The notes under the pieces were generated by a model that saw only the letters and a list, made by a program, of their open reading frames with translations, did no database searches and was not told the origin of the DNA. Position numbers and translations under genes: made by a program. Shown piece by piece: positions 27,818 to 36,526 of a DNA stretch of 64,000 bases. The stretch lies in assembly GCF_016132545.1 (NCBI RefSeq), contig NZ_CP066167.1, positions 3,160,001-3,224,000 on the forward strand, written 5' to 3'. How positions within the stretch are numbered: position 1 is the first letter of the stretch; each line of letters starts with the position of its first letter. Origin of the DNA: Spongiibacter nanhainus. GTDB lineage: Bacteria; Pseudomonadota; Gammaproteobacteria; Pseudomonadales; Spongiibacteraceae.

Positions 27818-27884
27818 TGATACTGTTCCCGTTTATACCGTTGCTGTAAGTTCGCGACGCCCCACTAAGGGGGCGTCCATTGAT

Positions 27885-28196
27885 TTAGCTGCTACCCGCA
27901 CTGGACGAGCTACTGGGCGTCGAGGATTTCTCTCCTCCCGACTTGTCGCCACCACTCTTGCCGCCGCTGTCCCCGGCGGGAGCACTGTCCCCGGCCAGGT
28001 TTTTCTTTTTTCCGCCCGATTTAAAATCGGTCTCATACCAGCCGCCGCCTTTGAGGCGGAAGGCCGCCGCCGAGACTTTTTTCACCAAGGTCTCCTGACC
28101 ACAGGCGGGGCAGGTGGTCAGCTTGGGGTCACTCATTTTTTGTAGGGCTTCCAGCTGATGCCGACAAGCCTGACAGGCATACTCGTAAATTGGCAC
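27885..28196 (-). CDS. FmdB-family zinc ribbon protein
   Basis: A 103-residue protein starting PIYEYACQACRHQLEALQK, with a zinc ribbon of Cys pairs (CQAC near residue 8 and CPAC near 33). The C-terminal third is low-complexity Gly/Ser/Lys with a Ser tract. FmdB proteins are thought to be regulators or ribosome-associated; the role here is unknown. The GTG at 28196 follows GGGAGGAG by six nt. It lies just upstream of aspS, a conserved position in gammaproteobacteria. Confidence 0.88.
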   Translation of the reverse strand: MPIYEYACQACRHQLEALQKMSDPKLTTCPACGQETLVKKVSAAAFRLKGGGWYETDFKSGGKKKNLAGDSAPAGDSGGKSGGDKSGGEKSSTPSSSSSAGSS

Positions 28197-28463
28197 GGGG
28201 GCTCCTCCCAATAAACAAACGCCACGCCGGAGTTACCGGCGCTCCACGGTGATTCAACCGAATTCAATACTACCGCCCGGATAATTGGGGCGAAGGGCCG
28301 TTTGGCAAGCCTCCCGGCGAAAAAAGGAGCGAGATTATACCGCAAACATCGGCGGTCAAGAAATGCACACGGTTAAACAGAGGGAGAAGGGGCTAGGCAC
28401 CCGGCAGAAAAGCTGCCGGGCGGGAGGGCGGCCGGCGTAACCGGCCGGGGAAAACGCCGTAAA
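28197..28463. other. Gap with two GC hairpins downstream of the HU-like gene
   Basis: The 267-bp gap has CCCGGCAG/CTGCCGGG (28400-28420) and GGCCGG/CCGGCC (28431-28447), both just 3' of the HU-like gene on the minus strand. Neither is followed by a clear U run, so they may be Rho-assisted ends or stabilisers. No gene is seen. Confidence 0.5.
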
Positions 28464-28886
28464 TTAGGAGGCGAAATCCTTGAGTTTCTTCAGCGGGCGA
28501 ACCTTAACAGCGGTGCTGGCGGGCTTGGCCTTAAAGACGGTTTCTTCACCAGTGAAGGGGTTAATACCCTTGCGCGCCTTGGTGGCAGGCTTCTTCACAG
28601 TGGTGATCTTCATCAGGCCAGGAATAGTGAATTCACCCAAAGAGCGTTTTTTGATGCTGCGCTCAATCAGTACTTCCAGCTCGCCCAATACAGACTCAAC
28701 CTGCTTGCGGCTCAGGTCAGTATTGGTGGCGATTTCATTGAGAATCTGAGTCTTGGTCATTTTCTCGCTGATCGCTGTCATTTTACGCTTGGGTGCCGCC
28801 GCGACTTTTGCTTTCGCTTTTGGAGCGGCTTTCGCTTTAGTCTTGGCTGCTGCTTTTTTCTTTGGAGCTGCTTTTTTGGTCGCCAT
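28464..28886 (-). CDS. HU/IHF-family DNA-binding protein with Lys/Ala-rich N-terminal tail
   Basis: The C-terminal 95 residues are an HU-fold domain (MTKTQILNEIATNTDLSRKQVESVLGELEVLIE, then FTIPGLMKITTVKKPATKARKGINPFTGEE). The first 35 are Lys/Ala/Pro-rich, resembling histone H1-type tails. Total length is 140 residues against about 90 for plain HU. It is likely an abundant nucleoid protein that binds DNA through both the arms and the basic tail. The ATG follows AGGATC by eight nt. Similar tailed HU proteins occur in Pseudomonas relatives. Confidence 0.9.
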   Translation of the reverse strand: MATKKAAPKKKAAAKTKAKAAPKAKAKVAAAPKRKMTAISEKMTKTQILNEIATNTDLSRKQVESVLGELEVLIERSIKKRSLGEFTIPGLMKITTVKKPATKARKGINPFTGEETVFKAKPASTAVKVRPLKKLKDFAS

Positions 28887-29060
28887 AGAGTTAGATCCTG
28901 TATCACGTTGTTGTTGAATGGCATGGCTCGGTCTACGGCACCGGCAACGACCGCCTCTGCTGCCTATCTCTGTGCCTGCACGTACGTATAGAGCATTGCA
29001 CACTGTAATACAAGGCTATCGCCGTGGATTTGACTTAAAAATCGCAAAAATAAGCTATTT

Positions 29061-30287
29061 TTATAGGGTATCGGGCCAAAGCTGCTGAATCAGACGACCC
29101 GCTACATGTTCACCAATGGGTAACGATGCTGTGGCAGCGGGCGACGGTGCGTTGCCGACATGCAGGCTCCGGGCGCTGTGGACAAAGTGAAAATCGCTAA
29201 TCAATCGTCCTTGCTTATCGACGGCTTGGGCACGGACTCCCGCCGGGTGAGGCAGTAAGTCACCCTCTACCAAGGACGGGCAATAGCGCTGCAACTCCAG
29301 CAGATACCGCCCTTTTATTAACGAGTCGAGCATCTCCTTGATGCCGGCCCCCACATTGGCCCTGAGCATTCTCCAAAACCCGGGATAAACCGCCATAGCC
29401 CAAAGGTCCGACGGGGAGACATCACGCCAACGATAACCCTCTCGTTTTAACGCCAGCACCGCGTTGGGACCTGCCGTGATGTTACCGGTAACAGTGGGGG
29501 TTAAATGGACGCCGAGAAACGGCAGGTCGGGGTTAGGCACGGGATAGATCATTGCGCCAATCCAGTCCCGGCAGCGCTCGGCAAGGCGGTAAAACTCGCC
29601 TCGAAAAGGCACAATGCGAAAATCGCAGGGCAGCCCCATCATCTCTACTAGCTGATCCGCCATGAGGCCCGCACAGTTCACCAAACCACTGGCTCGGTAG
29701 TTGCCATTTGAGGTATCCACCAGTACCCCGTCACTCTGCTCTTTTAGTGCGAGCACCTGAGCACCGGTGACAATTTCCGCACCGGCATTTTTCAGTTCAT
29801 TACACAGTGACTGTGCAATCTGGCGGTAGTCGACAATGGCCGACTCCTTAACCAGGCACGCCGCTACCCCGGTAATGCGTGACTCGCGCTCTGCGAGTGC
29901 TCCGGCGTCAAGCCAGGTCAAATCCAGGCCATTCAATGAAGCCCGGTCGGACAGTTGCTGCAGGCGCTGGCGCTCCAGCTCGGTAGTCGCGACAATCAAC
30001 TTTCCGCACCGACGGTAGGCCAAGCCCCGCTGTTCACAAAACGCCCGCACAGCCTCTCGCCCACGCTGGCAATACTGGGCTTTCAAACTCCCCGGAGGGT
30101 AGTAAACCCCAGCGTGAACCACCCCACTGTTGCGATTGCTTTGGTGGAGAGCAATATCAGGTTCCTTCTCCAGCAACACCACCTTACGCCCTGGTTGGGC
30201 GCGGAGCAGGTGCCAGGCACTGGACAGGCCGACAATACCAGCCCCCACCACAACAACATCGCAGCTGCGCCGCTGCTCGTTCACCAT
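29061..30287 (-). CDS. lhgO: L-2-hydroxyglutarate dehydrogenase-like FAD oxidoreductase
   Basis: LhgO oxidises L-2-hydroxyglutarate to 2-oxoglutarate, feeding electrons to quinone. The protein has the FAD Rossmann motif VVVGAGIVGLSSAWHLL near residue 11, the LhgO-typical SNRNSGVVHAGVYYPPGSLKA and the C-terminal SPAATASLPIGEHVA. From ATG 30287 it is 408 residues, near the family length. A longer frame starts inside the HIT gene; I use the ATG seven nt after the HIT stop. A D-amino-acid-type oxidase function cannot be excluded but the motifs favour LhgO. Confidence 0.88.
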   Translation of the reverse strand: MVNEQRRSCDVVVVGAGIVGLSSAWHLLRAQPGRKVVLLEKEPDIALHQSNRNSGVVHAGVYYPPGSLKAQYCQRGREAVRAFCEQRGLAYRRCGKLIVATTELERQRLQQLSDRASLNGLDLTWLDAGALAERESRITGVAACLVKESAIVDYRQIAQSLCNELKNAGAEIVTGAQVLALKEQSDGVLVDTSNGNYRASGLVNCAGLMADQLVEMMGLPCDFRIVPFRGEFYRLAERCRDWIGAMIYPVPNPDLPFLGVHLTPTVTGNITAGPNAVLALKREGYRWRDVSPSDLWAMAVYPGFWRMLRANVGAGIKEMLDSLIKGRYLLELQRYCPSLVEGDLLPHPAGVRAQAVDKQGRLISDFHFVHSARSLHVGNAPSPAATASLPIGEHVAGRLIQQLWPDTL

Positions 30288-30294
30288 TGAATAA

Positions 30295-30729
30295 TCACAG
30301 CAGTGCTGACACAAAGTCACTGCAGCGCTGGGCAAAGTGGTCGGCCACTACGCTGGCCTCCTGCACCAATACACCTGCGTCATAAGCTTTGGCTGGCACC
30401 GCCCCCCACACGGGTTTTGGCCAGGCGGCATCGGTAGTAAAGCGGGCGATATGGTGTATATGCAACTGCGGCACCATGTTGCCCAGCGCCGCCACATTGA
30501 GCTTGTCTGGTTGATGAATAGCTTGCAGAACCTCCGAGGCCCAGCGGGATTCCTGCCAGAACTGTCGCTCGTCGCTAGCCGACAGGTCGATCAGCTCTTT
30601 GGCACCAGCAACTCGTGGCACCAGAATTAGCCAGGGGTAGTGACGCTCATCCATCAGCAACACGTCACACAACGGCAGCTGCCCCACCCTCTGACAATCC
30701 CGCTCCAATGCACTGTGCAATTCGAACAT
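30295..30729 (-). CDS. HIT-domain protein
   Basis: A 144-residue histidine-triad protein. The catalytic region reads NMVPQLHIHHIAR (His90, His92) in place of the classic HxHxH, and the later AWPKPVWG is common in this bacterial subfamily. HIT proteins are nucleotide hydrolases or transferases. It lies 7 nt before the lhgO start, probably cotranscribed. The substrate is unknown. Confidence 0.86.
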   Translation of the reverse strand: MFELHSALERDCQRVGQLPLCDVLLMDERHYPWLILVPRVAGAKELIDLSASDERQFWQESRWASEVLQAIHQPDKLNVAALGNMVPQLHIHHIARFTTDAAWPKPVWGAVPAKAYDAGVLVQEASVVADHFAQRCSDFVSALL

Positions 30730-30869
30730 GTTCTACTCTCCTCTGTTTTGACCCGGCAAGGTCGGTGCTAGGGTCCGTATCCAACAGCCAGCTGTACGGC
30801 GTTGGCCATCAATCGTAGAATGCCTGCCTATTGTAACCACGTCGTATTCGAACAAAGTAGAGAGACACC

Positions 30870-32606
30870 ATGCGCGCCAGTCAATTTCTTATCGCCACCC
30901 TAAAGGAGACTCCTGCCGACGCCGAAGTCATCAGCCACCAACTGATGCTGCGCTCAGGCATGATCCGCAAGCTGGCCTCCGGTTTGTACACCTGGCTCCC
31001 CATGGGCCTGCGGGTACTGAGAAAAGTGGAGCGAATCATTCGCGAAGAAATGGACCGCAGTGGTGCCCAGGAAGTGTTGATGCCAGTCGTACAACCGGCT
31101 GAATTGTGGGAAGAATCCGGTCGCTGGGAACAGTACGGCGCCGAGTTGTTGCGCATCAGTGACCGCCACGAGCGAGCGTTCTGTCTAGGCCCCACCCATG
31201 AAGAAGTCATTACCGACTTGATCCGCAACGAAATCAAAAGCTACAAACAGCTGCCGGCCAATTTCTATCAAATCCAAACCAAATTCCGCGACGAGATCCG
31301 CCCCCGCTTCGGCATCATGCGCTCTCGGGAGTTTGTGATGAAGGACGCCTATTCCTTCCACAAGGACCAAGCGTCGCTGGAAGCGACCTATCAGGTAATG
31401 CACGCCACCTACAGCGCCATCTTTACCCGGCTGGGCCTGGACTTCCGCCCGGTAATTGCCGATACCGGTTCCATTGGCGGCAGCGGTTCCCACGAGTTTC
31501 ATGTATTGGCTGAATCCGGCGAAGACGATATCGCTTTCTCTGACACTTCAGACTATGCCGCAAACGTAGAAATGGCCGAGGCCTTGCCCCCCGCCGGTGA
31601 GCGACCTGCAGGCACCCAAGACATGACGGAGGTCGCCACCCCCGGTGTTCACAGCATTGATGAGCTGTGTCAGTTTATGGACTGCGCGCCCAGCCAGACC
31701 GTTAAAACTCTGATTGTCTATGGCGAAACCGACGGCGATCAAGAGGATGATGACAGCGCCCCACTGGTGGCCCTCGTGGTCCGCGGCGACCACGCCCTCA
31801 ACGACATCAAGGCAGAAAAACTGCCGGGTGTCCGCGCTCCACTAACATTTGCCAGCGACGAACATATCAAAGCGGCACTGGGGTGTGGCCCGGGATCAAT
31901 CGGTCCATGTGGTCTGAGCATACCCTGTATTGTCGACCGCAGCGCCGCCCATTGCGCCGATTTTATCTGCGGCGCCAACAAAGAGGGCTACCACCTCAGC
32001 GGAGTGAACTGGGAGCGCGACCTGCCGCTGGGCGAAATAGCGGACATCCGCAATGTCGTCCCTGGCGATCCCAGCCCCGACGGCAAGGGCACTCTGATGA
32101 TCAAGCGGGGTATCGAGGTGGGCCATATCTTTCAGTTGGGCACCAAATACTCCGAGGCCATGAACGCCACTGTGCTGAACGAGCAGGGCAAGTCCCAAGT
32201 CATGATCATGGGCTGCTACGGTATCGGCGTTACCCGGGTGGTGGCCTCGGCTATCGAGCAAAACAACGACGAGCAGGGCATTGTCTGGCCGGAGTCACTG
32301 GCCCCCTTCCAGGTCGTGCTGGTGCCCCTGAATATGCACAAGTCAGAGCGGGTAAAAGAGACCTCTGAGCGCCTCTACCACGAATTGCAGGACGCCGGTA
32401 TTGATGTCTTGCTGGACGACCGCAACGAGCGGCCGGGCGTCAAGTTTGCCGATATGGAGCTGATTGGCATTCCGCACCGGGTGGTCATTGGCGACCGGGG
32501 GCTGGATAAAGGCATGCTGGAATACAAACACCGCCGTCAAAGTGACAGCGAGGACGTCGCCATTGACGACATCCTGGCCCAACTGCATGACAAGATTGGC
32601 CACTAA
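30870..32606 (+). CDS. proS: Prolyl-tRNA synthetase
   Basis: The 578-residue enzyme is the bacterial form with the YbaK-type editing insertion (about 225-400, ending [10 protein letters not shown]). Motif 2 ([21 protein letters not shown]) and the C-terminal anticodon domain are clear. Misacylated Ala-tRNA-Pro is hydrolysed in the insert. The ATG has an AGAGAGA-type Shine-Dalgarno. Its last 20 bp overlap the next gene. Confidence 0.98.
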   Translation: MRASQFLIATLKETPADAEVISHQLMLRSGMIRKLASGLYTWLPMGLRVLRKVERIIREEMDRSGAQEVLMPVVQPAELWEESGRWEQYGAELLRISDRHERAFCLGPTHEEVITDLIRNEIKSYKQLPANFYQIQTKFRDEIRPRFGIMRSREFVMKDAYSFHKDQASLEATYQVMHATYSAIFTRLGLDFRPVIADTGSIGGSGSHEFHVLAESGEDDIAFSDTSDYAANVEMAEALPPAGERPAGTQDMTEVATPGVHSIDELCQFMDCAPSQTVKTLIVYGETDGDQEDDDSAPLVALVVRGDHALNDIKAEKLPGVRAPLTFASDEHIKAALGCGPGSIGPCGLSIPCIVDRSAAHCADFICGANKEGYHLSGVNWERDLPLGEIADIRNVVPGDPSPDGKGTLMIKRGIEVGHIFQLGTKYSEAMNATVLNEQGKSQVMIMGCYGIGVTRVVASAIEQNNDEQGIVWPESLAPFQVVLVPLNMHKSERVKETSERLYHELQDAGIDVLLDDRNERPGVKFADMELIGIPHRVVIGDRGLDKGMLEYKHRRQSDSEDVAIDDILAQLHDKIGH

Positions 32607-33237
32607 GTCCCGTTTTTTGCGGCGCCACCACAACACCGTATTGGCGCCGGCCGCGGCCGTGCTGGCGGCATGGCTGCTATTGCCCACCCCCGCATTGGCA
32701 ACCAATGCCTCGCCTGGGGCCAGCGAGCGTGCGGCACTGGGTCAGTATCTTAAAACAGCCATCGATCAGGCGGACAGTTTCCAGGACCGCTTCGACGCTG
32801 AAGTCTGGCTACTGGATATGTCGGGACGCCTTAAGCCCTTTATCGCCGACCCGCAGCAGCGTCTCGATTTTTTACGCAGCGTTCATCGCGAGGCCAGTGC
32901 CGCCGGCCTGGCGCCGGAGTTGGTGCTGTCGGTGATTCAGGTAGAGAGCCGCTTTGACCGCTTCGCCATCTCACGGGTTGGCGCCCAGGGACTGATGCAG
33001 GTAATGCCGTTCTGGCGCAAGGAAATTGGTCGCCCCGACGACAACTTGACGGAGATCGACACCAACCTCCGCTATGGATGCCAGATTCTCAAATACTACC
33101 TGGAGCGCGAGAAAGGCCGGCTTCGCCCGGCACTGGCCCGATACAACGGCAGTCTGGGGAAAAACTGGTACCCCAAACTGGTGCTCAATGCCTGGCGCAA
33201 AAACTGGTATAACGGCGAGTTGGCAGGTCTGCGTTAG
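32587..33237 (+). CDS. Periplasmic lytic transglycosylase (SLT domain)
   Basis: The 216-residue protein has an N-terminal signal-like hydrophobic stretch (about 15-35, ending ALA) and a lysozyme-like SLT domain. The catalytic Glu is in [28 protein letters not shown] near residue 120, and [10 protein letters not shown] is the usual later motif. It cleaves peptidoglycan glycan strands to 1,6-anhydromuramoyl products. The ATG at 32587 overlaps proS by 20 bp; a TTG three codons on is possible. Its stop overlaps the stop of the convergent CnrX-like gene. Confidence 0.9.
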   Translation: MTRLATKSRFLRRHHNTVLAPAAAVLAAWLLLPTPALATNASPGASERAALGQYLKTAIDQADSFQDRFDAEVWLLDMSGRLKPFIADPQQRLDFLRSVHREASAAGLAPELVLSVIQVESRFDRFAISRVGAQGLMQVMPFWRKEIGRPDDNLTEIDTNLRYGCQILKYYLEREKGRLRPALARYNGSLGKNWYPKLVLNAWRKNWYNGELAGLR

Positions 33238-33728
33238 GGCTCTTGCCTCTGACCAGGCGACGGTGGCCGCGTCTCACACTCCGGCTTTTTGTCCTTAAAC
33301 TTCTTGCGGCGCAATTCATGACGCTCGGCAATTGGCGTCCGCTCAGCCGCACTCAGCGAAGGCAGCACCTCAATAAGCACCTGATGCATCACACCCTTTA
33401 AGGCAGAGTCAGCCTGCCGGATGCGCTGAAACCCCAGGCTCAGCGCTTCAGCGTCCAGCGGCTCTGCTTTTAGCATTTTCAGCACATCGCGCCGGGCCGA
33501 CTGCAGTTCCCGAAACGCCGACCGCGCCTCGGCTCGGTGGGCCACCATCCCTTCCCGTATCGCGCCGCGGAACTGCTCCGGCGCGTCGCGCAACATCATA
33601 CGGCTGATATCCCGCACCGCTCTGGCCTCGCCATCCACCAAACGCTCACTGACAATCAGCCCCAGCACGGCGCCATTAACCAGCAGGGACAACAGCAGTG
33701 CCACCAACAACCAACGCCGCCCGGTCAT
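33234..33728 (-). CDS. CnrX-like periplasmic metal-sensor protein (Metal_resist type)
   Basis: The 164-residue product has one N-terminal membrane anchor (WLLVALLLSLLVNGAVLGLIV) and a helical periplasmic domain of the CpxP/Spy/CnrX heavy-metal sensor type, with Arg/Glu-rich helices and scattered His and Met (MVAHRAEARSAF, GVMHQVL, AERHELRRK). In the CnrYXH system the CnrX domain senses metal and releases the sigma factor. Here it is the last gene of the EF-hand/ECF/anti-sigma operon, overlapping the upstream gene in ATGA. The sensed ligand is unknown. The basic C-terminus is unusual. Confidence 0.72.
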   Translation of the reverse strand: MTGRRWLLVALLLSLLVNGAVLGLIVSERLVDGEARAVRDISRMMLRDAPEQFRGAIREGMVAHRAEARSAFRELQSARRDVLKMLKAEPLDAEALSLGFQRIRQADSALKGVMHQVLIEVLPSLSAAERTPIAERHELRRKKFKDKKPECETRPPSPGQRQEP

Positions 33729-34201
33729 GACTCGTCCCCCGCCAACCATTCCCCGACGTCGTAACTTGAGAATAGATACTGATCTGCGGACGCCTCCAGG
33801 TAATCTTCGGCAAGACCTTCCTCCGGCGTTGCCACCAGCCATCCCGCGCTGCCACCGGACAGGCCTATAGCCAACCCAAGGCCCAGCGACGCCATGGCGC
33901 TGAGCGCACTGAGCTGCCAGGCCGGCCTGGACCGCTGCCGAAGGGGAATCTGCTCATGCGCCACCACCGCCAGCAAACGCTGGCGCAAATCGGCGTCTAC
34001 GGTCAGCGACGGCAGCTGTCGATAGCACGCCGCCACGGCGGCGTCTTCAACCTGCGCCGCCTGCCACTGCCGCCTAAATGAAGGTAGGCACCACAGTAGA
34101 GGCAGACAGAGCCGCAACAGCAGCGGCCAGTCGACCGCACGGACACCGTATTGCTCGACCCATTGCCCAAAATAGAATTGCGTTGATTTGCGGTTGGCCA
34201 T
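33725..34201 (-). CDS. Putative anti-sigma factor, single-pass membrane protein
   Basis: This 158-residue protein has a charged cytoplasmic N-half with Arg/Leu-rich helices (for example LPSLTVDADLRQRLLAVVAHEQI), one membrane segment (about 95-125, LSALSAMASLGLGLAIGL) and a short acidic outer tail. It has no named domain I recognise. Its place right after an ECF sigma gene and before a CnrX-like gene suggests an anti-sigma factor. The ATG at 34201 has AGGTGG eight nt upstream; two other in-frame starts lie just before it. Confidence 0.65.
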   Translation of the reverse strand: MANRKSTQFYFGQWVEQYGVRAVDWPLLLRLCLPLLWCLPSFRRQWQAAQVEDAAVAACYRQLPSLTVDADLRQRLLAVVAHEQIPLRQRSRPAWQLSALSAMASLGLGLAIGLSGGSAGWLVATPEEGLAEDYLEASADQYLFSSYDVGEWLAGDES

Positions 34202-34220
34202 ATTCATATCCACCTGTATC

Positions 34221-34793
34221 TCAGTCCGACTCGGACTGGGCCTGAATAAGTGTTTTCAATCGAGCCCGGCCCCGGCCCAACAGCGATTCCACAGCCTTGA
34301 CCGACAGGGACATAATGCCGGCAATGTCTTTCACCGGTAGATCACGGTAATAGCGAAACGCCAGCGCCGCTCGTTGGTTTTCCGGCAGCTGTAGCAACAC
34401 CGCCGCGATATCCCGCCGCTGGTCCCGCTCACTGCTTGGATCCCTCCCATGTCCGGCGCTGTCAGCGTCCAGAGTGCTGTTTACCACTTCGCTATCAACC
34501 AGTTGGCGGCGCTGATAGCGCTGCACATGGTTAATCGCCAGGTTGTGGGCCACGGTATGCAACCAGGTGCTCAACTTGGCGTCTTCCTGCCAACTGGGTG
34601 CCTGACGCCAAAGCCGAAGAAACACCTCCTGACAGAGGTCTTCGGCCTCGTGTTTCGACAGCACAATCCGATAAATCAGATTGAGGACGCGAGCACTGTG
34701 ACGTTCGACAAGCTCCCCCAGGGCCGAGTGATCACCCTCGGCCAGCTGGCGCATCAACTCATCGTCAGTCACCACTCCCGCGACCCCAAGCAC
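34221..34793 (-). CDS. ECF-type RNA polymerase sigma factor
   Basis: The 190-residue protein has the sigma-2 region (DLCQEVFLRLWRQAPSW, NLAINHVQRYQRRQ) and the sigma-4 helix-turn-helix (LPENQRAALAFRYYRDLPVKDIAGIMSLSVKAVESLLGRGRARL). It belongs to the extracytoplasmic-function group. GAGGGGG lies six nt before the GTG at 34793. An out-of-frame ATG between them opens only a ten-codon frame. The gene sits between an EF-hand gene (12 bp upstream) and a putative anti-sigma gene (20 bp downstream). Confidence 0.94.
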   Translation of the reverse strand: MLGVAGVVTDDELMRQLAEGDHSALGELVERHSARVLNLIYRIVLSKHEAEDLCQEVFLRLWRQAPSWQEDAKLSTWLHTVAHNLAINHVQRYQRRQLVDSEVVNSTLDADSAGHGRDPSSERDQRRDIAAVLLQLPENQRAALAFRYYRDLPVKDIAGIMSLSVKAVESLLGRGRARLKTLIQAQSESD

Positions 34794-34805
34794 CCATGGC
34801 CCCCT

Positions 34806-35339
34806 CTATTGGGAGCCGTCGCCGCCTTTCTGGTGCTTATGCATGGCCTTCATCATGGCGCGAAACTCATCCCGGCTTATTTCACCGTCGCCGTTGCTGT
34901 CGAGCTTAGCCGCCATCTTTTGTGCCTGGGCCTGGGATTCTGCGGCGGAGATTTTGCCATCGCCATCGGCATCCACTTTGTTGAAGTACTTGCCTTTGGA
35001 CGCTGCGGTGCGCTGCTCTCTCATTTTTGCTTTTATCTGCTCTATTTCCTCGCGAGTGACAAAGCCGTCGCCATCGAGGTCAGATTTGGCAAACATCTGC
35101 GCCCGGTGCTGAGCGACTTCGTCTGTGGTGACGACGCCATCACCATTGAGGTCAAACTTGGGACGCTTGCCATTGCCCGCGTGCGCCTGCCCCGCCGCCA
35201 AAGCGGCCAGCACAAAGGCGAAACATAGCGGTTTAAGTGACTGTGTAATCGTTTTACTTGCCTGAGACAGGCCTGGGTGTGAAATTCTGGTGTTTGAGGT
35301 GCTCTTGCGTGACATTTTGCGTGACCATTTGGGTGTCAT
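34806..35339 (-). CDS. Secreted four-EF-hand calcium-binding protein
   Basis: The 177-residue protein has an N-terminal export signal (about 36-54, cleaved near AHA) and four calcium-binding EF-hand loops: 63-74 (DLNGDGVVTTDE), 87-98 (DLDGDGFVTREE), 123-134 (DADGDGKISAAE) and 147-158 (DSNGDGEISRDE). All twelve-residue loops keep the D-x-D/N-x-D-G pattern and final Glu. It is the first gene of an operon with an ECF sigma factor. The role is inferred as a periplasmic Ca2+ sensor or buffer. The first 35 residues before the signal are unusual and a later start is possible. GGAGCG precedes the ATG. Confidence 0.93.
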   Translation of the reverse strand: MTPKWSRKMSRKSTSNTRISHPGLSQASKTITQSLKPLCFAFVLAALAAGQAHAGNGKRPKFDLNGDGVVTTDEVAQHRAQMFAKSDLDGDGFVTREEIEQIKAKMREQRTAASKGKYFNKVDADGDGKISAAESQAQAQKMAAKLDSNGDGEISRDEFRAMMKAMHKHQKGGDGSQ

Positions 35340-35474
35340 AATGGCGCTCCGAATTGATAGTGTGGATCGGAATTCAGTGTTAACGGCCGTTACCTGTTAA
35401 ACACCGGAACCACGCAAACCCCTCGCATCACTACCAAGACAGACGCCGGCACATTGCCGGCGGCAGCCAGGGGA

Positions 35475-36161
35475 TCACACCTGTTCGGAATCAACCCAAT
35501 CCGATAAGTAGTGCCAGCGCCCCTCTGCCACCATATAACTGCGGTTACGGGCCCCGTCTATGGCCGGGTCGGCCTCGCTGTAGCCGGCATCGCCCGGATA
35601 CAGCATGCACACCCGGCCCTGATGATCAGTAATACGTGGGCGATAGTGCGGCACCTCGCGGCCGGTACTGAAGCGCCGCACGTCGGCGTAGTTTCGACAC
35701 AGGGATAACTCCGACAGTGTCGCCACCGTGGGGGGCATCATCGCCAATTCACCACTGCGGTGTCGTGCAATCGCCTCTGCTGGGCTCAACCACAGGTAGT
35801 CATCCATTTCCTCACCGTCCACAACCACGTCTCGCGTTGCGGTGTCGACGACAAAAAACCAGGTTGCAAAGCGGCGTTTGGTAAACGGCGGCGTGGTCCA
35901 ATGGGAATAGAACAGCATGTCCTCGGATAGCAGCGACAAGCTGGCTTCTTCCTCGGTCTCGCGCACTGCCGCAATGCGGGCAGCCTGCTCCCCATCGCCT
36001 GTCTGCCGGTCTTCGGGATCAACGGTACCGCCGGGAAATACCCAGTGCCCGCCACCCACCTTCAACTGTTGGTGACGGCGCAGCAGTAAAACGTGTAATT
36101 GATCTTCACTATCATTTACTACCACGGCGGTAGCCGCATCGCGCAAAACTTCTTTGGTCAT
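35475..36161 (-). CDS. NUDIX hydrolase
   Basis: The 228-residue protein has a NUDIX box (GGTVDPEDRQTGDGEQA, RETEEEAS) with an insertion between the two Glu-rich parts, typical of the NUDT7/NUDT19-like group that attack acyl-CoA or nucleotide substrates. The C-terminal 80 residues are outside the core fold. The substrate is unknown. The ATG at 36161 is supported by a GAG purine tract; a longer frame exists but is weaker. Confidence 0.85.
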   Translation of the reverse strand: MTKEVLRDAATAVVVNDSEDQLHVLLLRRHQQLKVGGGHWVFPGGTVDPEDRQTGDGEQAARIAAVRETEEEASLSLLSEDMLFYSHWTTPPFTKRRFATWFFVVDTATRDVVVDGEEMDDYLWLSPAEAIARHRSGELAMMPPTVATLSELSLCRNYADVRRFSTGREVPHYRPRITDHQGRVCMLYPGDAGYSEADPAIDGARNRSYMVAEGRWHYLSDWVDSEQV

Positions 36162-36526
36162 GTCACACTCTTTTTTGTTTATTGGCGCCGAAGTCATCAC
36201 CCACGTTGCACCACCCTTTCAAGAATGATGTCCGGCGCTGCCATAAACTGAGAGGGTGAGCCATTCTCTGCTGGCGGCCCCTCAACATTGCGTCGATGCT
36301 GGGTATACTGTGCGGCGTTAGGTCACTGGCGACTGTCAATTGACCAAAAAAGTTGCACGAGCGATGACTTCGGCAATAGTCGGTGTCTGCATTAGGGCAT
36401 AGACTTAGCGATGATTCAAACAGGCAGAGCCGGCACAATGGTACTGCTGAGACACGTTTAAAGCTTGCATTCTTAGACGTCGAAATCGCTGATTAAGACA
36501 ATTTACAACAAGGTAGTAAGGCGACT
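36162..36526. other. Gap between NUDIX and second WS/DGAT gene
   Basis: About 365 bp with no supported gene. The only structure I see is the palindrome GTCAATTGAC (36335-36344), which might be a regulator site. It must contain the promoter of the WS/DGAT gene. A 91-codon minus-strand frame here lacks any support. Confidence 0.55.

Noticed and set aside
36163-36438. 91-codon minus-strand frame upstream of the second WS/DGAT
   Set aside because: Overlaps the NUDIX leader region, lacks a ribosome site, and is Cys/Ser/Arg-rich without pattern.
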